Source: Prolixibacteraceae bacterium
GTDB taxonomy: Bacteria; Bacteroidota; Bacteroidia; Bacteroidales; Prolixibacteraceae
Assembly: GCA_003516705.1 (NCBI GenBank)
Contig: DPCJ01000149.1
Location: forward strand, 1-7,259
DNA: 7,259 nt
Reading direction: 5' to 3'
The notes under the pieces were generated by a model. That model ran no database searches, was not told where the DNA came from, and saw only the letters and a program-made list of their open reading frames with translations. Positions 5,110 through 7,259 of the stretch are shown in pieces. Every line of letters starts with the position of its first letter. Position 1 is the stretch's first letter. Position numbers and translations under genes: made by a program.

Positions 5110-6279
5110 TTACTTTTTTGTGATTTTCAGGTTTAGAATCACCGCCAGCGAAGCAACCAGATAAAAAATACCGGCAATGATAAAGGCACTTTTCAAACTT
5201 ACATTATCGGTAAGCCAGCCTAACAACGGCCCCACAACTGCAAAAACGATGCGGATTGAGAAATCACGCACCGAAAGAATGGTGGCCCGAACATCGCTCG
5301 AAGTAAATTGATGCAAATGGTTTTTCAATAGCGGCGTTGCAATACCCCGAACCAGGTAAAATAAAAACAGAAACGGAATTCCCCACCACGAAATGGAAAT
5401 ACCTGTGAGCAGGTAGCCCGCTGTAATGGATAAAATGATAGCCGGAATCAGATAGCGTGCCTGTAGCAGCCTTTCAACCCTGTGAGCAAAAACTGATGAA
5501 ATGCCAACTGTCAGATTCAATACAGTCCAGAAAATGCCATACATTTCAACGGGCACGCCAATGGCCAGAAAATAGGGTTGAACAAGCCAGGCAAAGGTGA
5601 GGGTTGCTGCCCCGGTAAGTGCAGAAAGCAACAGCGATTGCCTGAGCTGGTGATTTTTCAGCAAAGCAGATTGAATATTCAGAAAGAGTTTTTTGAACGA
5701 ATGAATATGTTCCGTGGTATGAATCCGTGGCTCAACCAGAGTTAATGCTGCGGGAATAGCCATCGCTGCAACAATGGTTTGAAAATAAAACGGTGTTCGC
5801 AGACTGATGACTGCCAGAAAACCACCGGCTATTCCGGCAAAAGCTTCTCCAAAGTTACCAACAGAAGTTATTCTGCCTTCCTGTTTCAAATAGTCGCCGG
5901 TTTTACCCGACGCCTTTAAACTGTCATAAAGCATTGCAGAATCGGCACCTGAAACAAAAGCATGACCTGCACCAAGTACGATTTCGGCAACGGCAAAAGC
6001 CCAGAATCCATAAGAAAAACTGTATGTCATAAAACCTGCACTTCCCAGCAGGCTTCCATAAATCAACGTACGTTTCCGTCCCCATACATCGGCCATCCAG
6101 CCCGACGGAACTTCCATGGCAACAATAGCCACCGAATAAATAGCTTTCAGCGTAAAAATTTCCTGCATGCCCATGCCGTTGTTCTGGTAAAACAATACCA
6201 CCACAGGCATAACCATATTAAACCATTTCGAAAGTTTAATCACAAAAAGCCGTGAAATATTTTTGTCGTAATTCACCAT
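5110..6279 (-). CDS. Major facilitator superfamily transporter
   Basis: A 389-residue inner-membrane protein with about 12 hydrophobic segments in two halves, separated by a hydrophilic loop at about 183-212 (EPRIHTTEHIHSFKKLF). The loop between segments 2 and 3 carries MFS motif A as GWMADVWGRKR (60-70), with D64, G67 and the basic cluster intact. Segment 4 has the GAGHAFVSGADSAMLYDSL signature (103-121) seen in a subgroup of uncharacterised MFS permeases; the acidic residues in it could take part in proton coupling. The substrate cannot be predicted, and drug efflux or metabolite export are both possible. The ATG at 6279 gives a normal short cytoplasmic N-terminus. It is divergent from asnA over 171 bp. 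No exact -7 box is seen upstream; the nearest is TTCTTTTG (6329-6336, minus strand) with one mismatch. The gap to the barrel gene is 176 bp, so co-transcription is uncertain. Confidence 0.9.
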   Translation of the reverse strand: MVNYDKNISRLFVIKLSKWFNMVMPVVVLFYQNNGMGMQEIFTLKAIYSVAIVAMEVPSGWMADVWGRKRTLIYGSLLGSAGFMTYSFSYGFWAFAVAEIVLGAGHAFVSGADSAMLYDSLKASGKTGDYLKQEGRITSVGNFGEAFAGIAGGFLAVISLRTPFYFQTIVAAMAIPAALTLVEPRIHTTEHIHSFKKLFLNIQSALLKNHQLRQSLLLSALTGAATLTFAWLVQPYFLAIGVPVEMYGIFWTVLNLTVGISSVFAHRVERLLQARYLIPAIILSITAGYLLTGISISWWGIPFLFLFYLVRGIATPLLKNHLHQFTSSDVRATILSVRDFSIRIVFAVVGPLLGWLTDNVSLKSAFIIAGIFYLVASLAVILNLKITKK

Positions 6280-6391
6280 AAATCAGGTTGTAAAAATAAC
6301 ACGTAACAGTAAACTCAGACAAGGGTTACAAAAGAAATCCTGATGTTTATAAAGCCTTTGTTGTGTTATTTTAAAACTTTAACAGCCACTT

Positions 6392-6410
6392 TGCTTTTAA
6401 TTTTAAAGCA
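6392..6410. promoter_or_regulatory. Near-palindrome upstream of the asnA -7 box (possible operator)
   Basis: TGCTTT (6392-6397) and AAAGCA (6405-6410) are perfect 6-bp arms around an AT-only centre, giving a 19-base near-palindrome with one mismatched pair. It ends six bases before the -7 box and overlaps a TTTG at 6390-6393, so it covers the polymerase -33 region. It could be a binding site for a regulator of asparagine synthesis, or an AT-rich coincidence. Confidence 0.35.
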
Positions 6411-6416
6411 GAATTA

Positions 6417-6424
6417 TACTTTTG
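6417..6424 (+). promoter_or_regulatory. Bacteroidota -7 element for asnA
   Basis: TACTTTTG matches TAnnTTTG exactly and lies 26 bases before the asnA ATG. A TTTG at 6390-6393 is a possible -33 element with a 23-base spacer, somewhat long. The inferred leader is about 20 bases. Confidence 0.55.
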
Positions 6425-6450
6425 TGCCTCAGACAAAAACAGACTTAATT

Positions 6451-7259
6451 ATGAATTTATTTATTCCGAAAAACTACAAATCGATTCTCGATGTGCATCA
6501 GACCGAACAGGCCATTAAACAAATAAAGGATTTTTTCCAGTTAAATCTTTCATCTGAACTCAGGCTCAGAAGGGTAACAGCTCCTCTTTTTGTGAAAAGA
6601 GGCACTGGCGTTAACGACGATTTAAACGGGATTGAACGGCCTGTTTCGTTTCCCATGAAAGATTTGAACGATAGTGTTGCCGAAATTGTACAATCGCTGG
6701 CCAAATGGAAGAGACTCGCACTTGCCGATTTACAGATTAAAGAAGGATTCGGGATTTATACTGATATGAATGCTATCCGTCCGGATGAAGAACTGACAAA
6801 CATGCACTCGCTGTATGTCGATCAGTGGGACTGGGAACGGGTAATCAACAACGAAGATCGCAATCTTGATTTCCTGAAATACATTGTCCGGAAAATTTAT
6901 GCAGCTATTGTGCGTACTGAGTTTCATATCTCAGAAAACTATCTCGATATAATACCCGAATTACCCGAACAAATCACTTTTATCCATTCAGAAGAGCTGG
7001 CCGCGAAATACCCTGAACTTACGTCTTTTGAACGTGAAAACGAAGCGGCGAAGAAATACGGAGCAATTTTCGTTATTGGTATTGGCGGTAAAATGTCAAA
7101 CGGCCAGATACACGATGGACGTGCTCCCGATTACGACGACTGGAGTACACCCACGGAAAATGGCTACAAAGGCTTAAACGGCGACATTATTGTATGGAAC
7201 AAAGTACTCAACCGCTCATTCGAATTATCATCGATGGGAGTTCGGGTAAATAAACAGGC
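6451..7259 (+). CDS. asnA: Aspartate-ammonia ligase AsnA (3' end outside the window)
   Basis: Ammonia-dependent asparagine synthetase, which converts aspartate, ammonia and ATP to asparagine, AMP and pyrophosphate in the cytoplasm. It has a class II aminoacyl-tRNA-synthetase-like fold. The first 269 codons are present with no frameshift; the family is about 330-345 residues, so roughly 60-75 are missing at the right edge. Hallmarks seen are APLFVKRGTGVNDDLNG (44-60), SLAKWKR (82-88), RPDEE (110-114), HSLYVDQWDWER (119-130), the GIGGK loop (210-214), RAPDYDDWSTP (224-234), GLNGDIIVWN (241-250) and ELSSMG (258-263), all in the same order as in E. coli AsnA. The ATG at 6451 is chosen because the protein then begins MNLFIPKNYKS as expected for the Bacteroidota form and lies a normal distance from the -7 box. 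It stands alone, divergent from the MFS gene. Confidence 0.97.
   Translation, partial: MNLFIPKNYKSILDVHQTEQAIKQIKDFFQLNLSSELRLRRVTAPLFVKRGTGVNDDLNGIERPVSFPMKDLNDSVAEIVQSLAKWKRLALADLQIKEGFGIYTDMNAIRPDEELTNMHSLYVDQWDWERVINNEDRNLDFLKYIVRKIYAAIVRTEFHISENYLDIIPELPEQITFIHSEELAAKYPELTSFERENEAAKKYGAIFVIGIGGKMSNGQIHDGRAPDYDDWSTPTENGYKGLNGDIIVWNKVLNRSFELSSMGVRVNKQ

Overview
The window looks like ordinary chromosome from a Bacteroidota bacterium, most likely of the Bacteroidales/Marinilabiliales type. The evidence is the LytS/LytTR two-component pair, the short RsmI-like methylase with the SEAGCPGIADPG signature, an AsnA-type asparagine synthetase, and several upstream regions carrying the Bacteroidota -7 element TAnnTTTG rather than a sigma70 -10 box. 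The species assignment is inference. No mobile element, CRISPR array, rRNA or tRNA was found, and no gene-free stretch exceeds 300 bases.

Layout. Bases 1-734 (+) encode an Idi-like Nudix hydrolase with an N-terminal membrane region; its frame is open to the left edge. Converging on it is a short RsmI/tetrapyrrole-methylase-like methyltransferase (811-1509, -). This is divergent, across 66 bp holding two -7 boxes, from a PhnP-like metallo-beta-lactamase-fold hydrolase (1576-2361, +). Next comes a minus-strand block: a LytTR response regulator (2392-3147) and its LytS-like sensor kinase (3128-4213), which overlap by 20 bp in the order kinase then regulator, then an 8-stranded outer-membrane beta-barrel protein (4346-4933), then an MFS transporter (5110-6279). 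Divergent from the transporter is asnA (6451 onward, +), which runs off the right edge.

How they work together. Only the kinase and regulator form a clear functional unit. They are translationally coupled and preceded by a -7 box. The small barrel protein lies just upstream on the same strand with its own -7 box. The intergenic regions on its two sides share an exact 14-bp word and an 8-bp word, and a 39-bp nested inverted repeat lies between the barrel gene and the kinase. This makes a regulatory link between the two-component system and the barrel gene possible but unproven. The Nudix, methylase, MBL, MFS and asnA genes look like unrelated single-gene units.

I do not see a convincing new multi-gene system. 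The items most worth a second look are the membrane-anchored Nudix protein, the shared intergenic words and dyads around the barrel gene, and the apparently leaderless MBL promoter.
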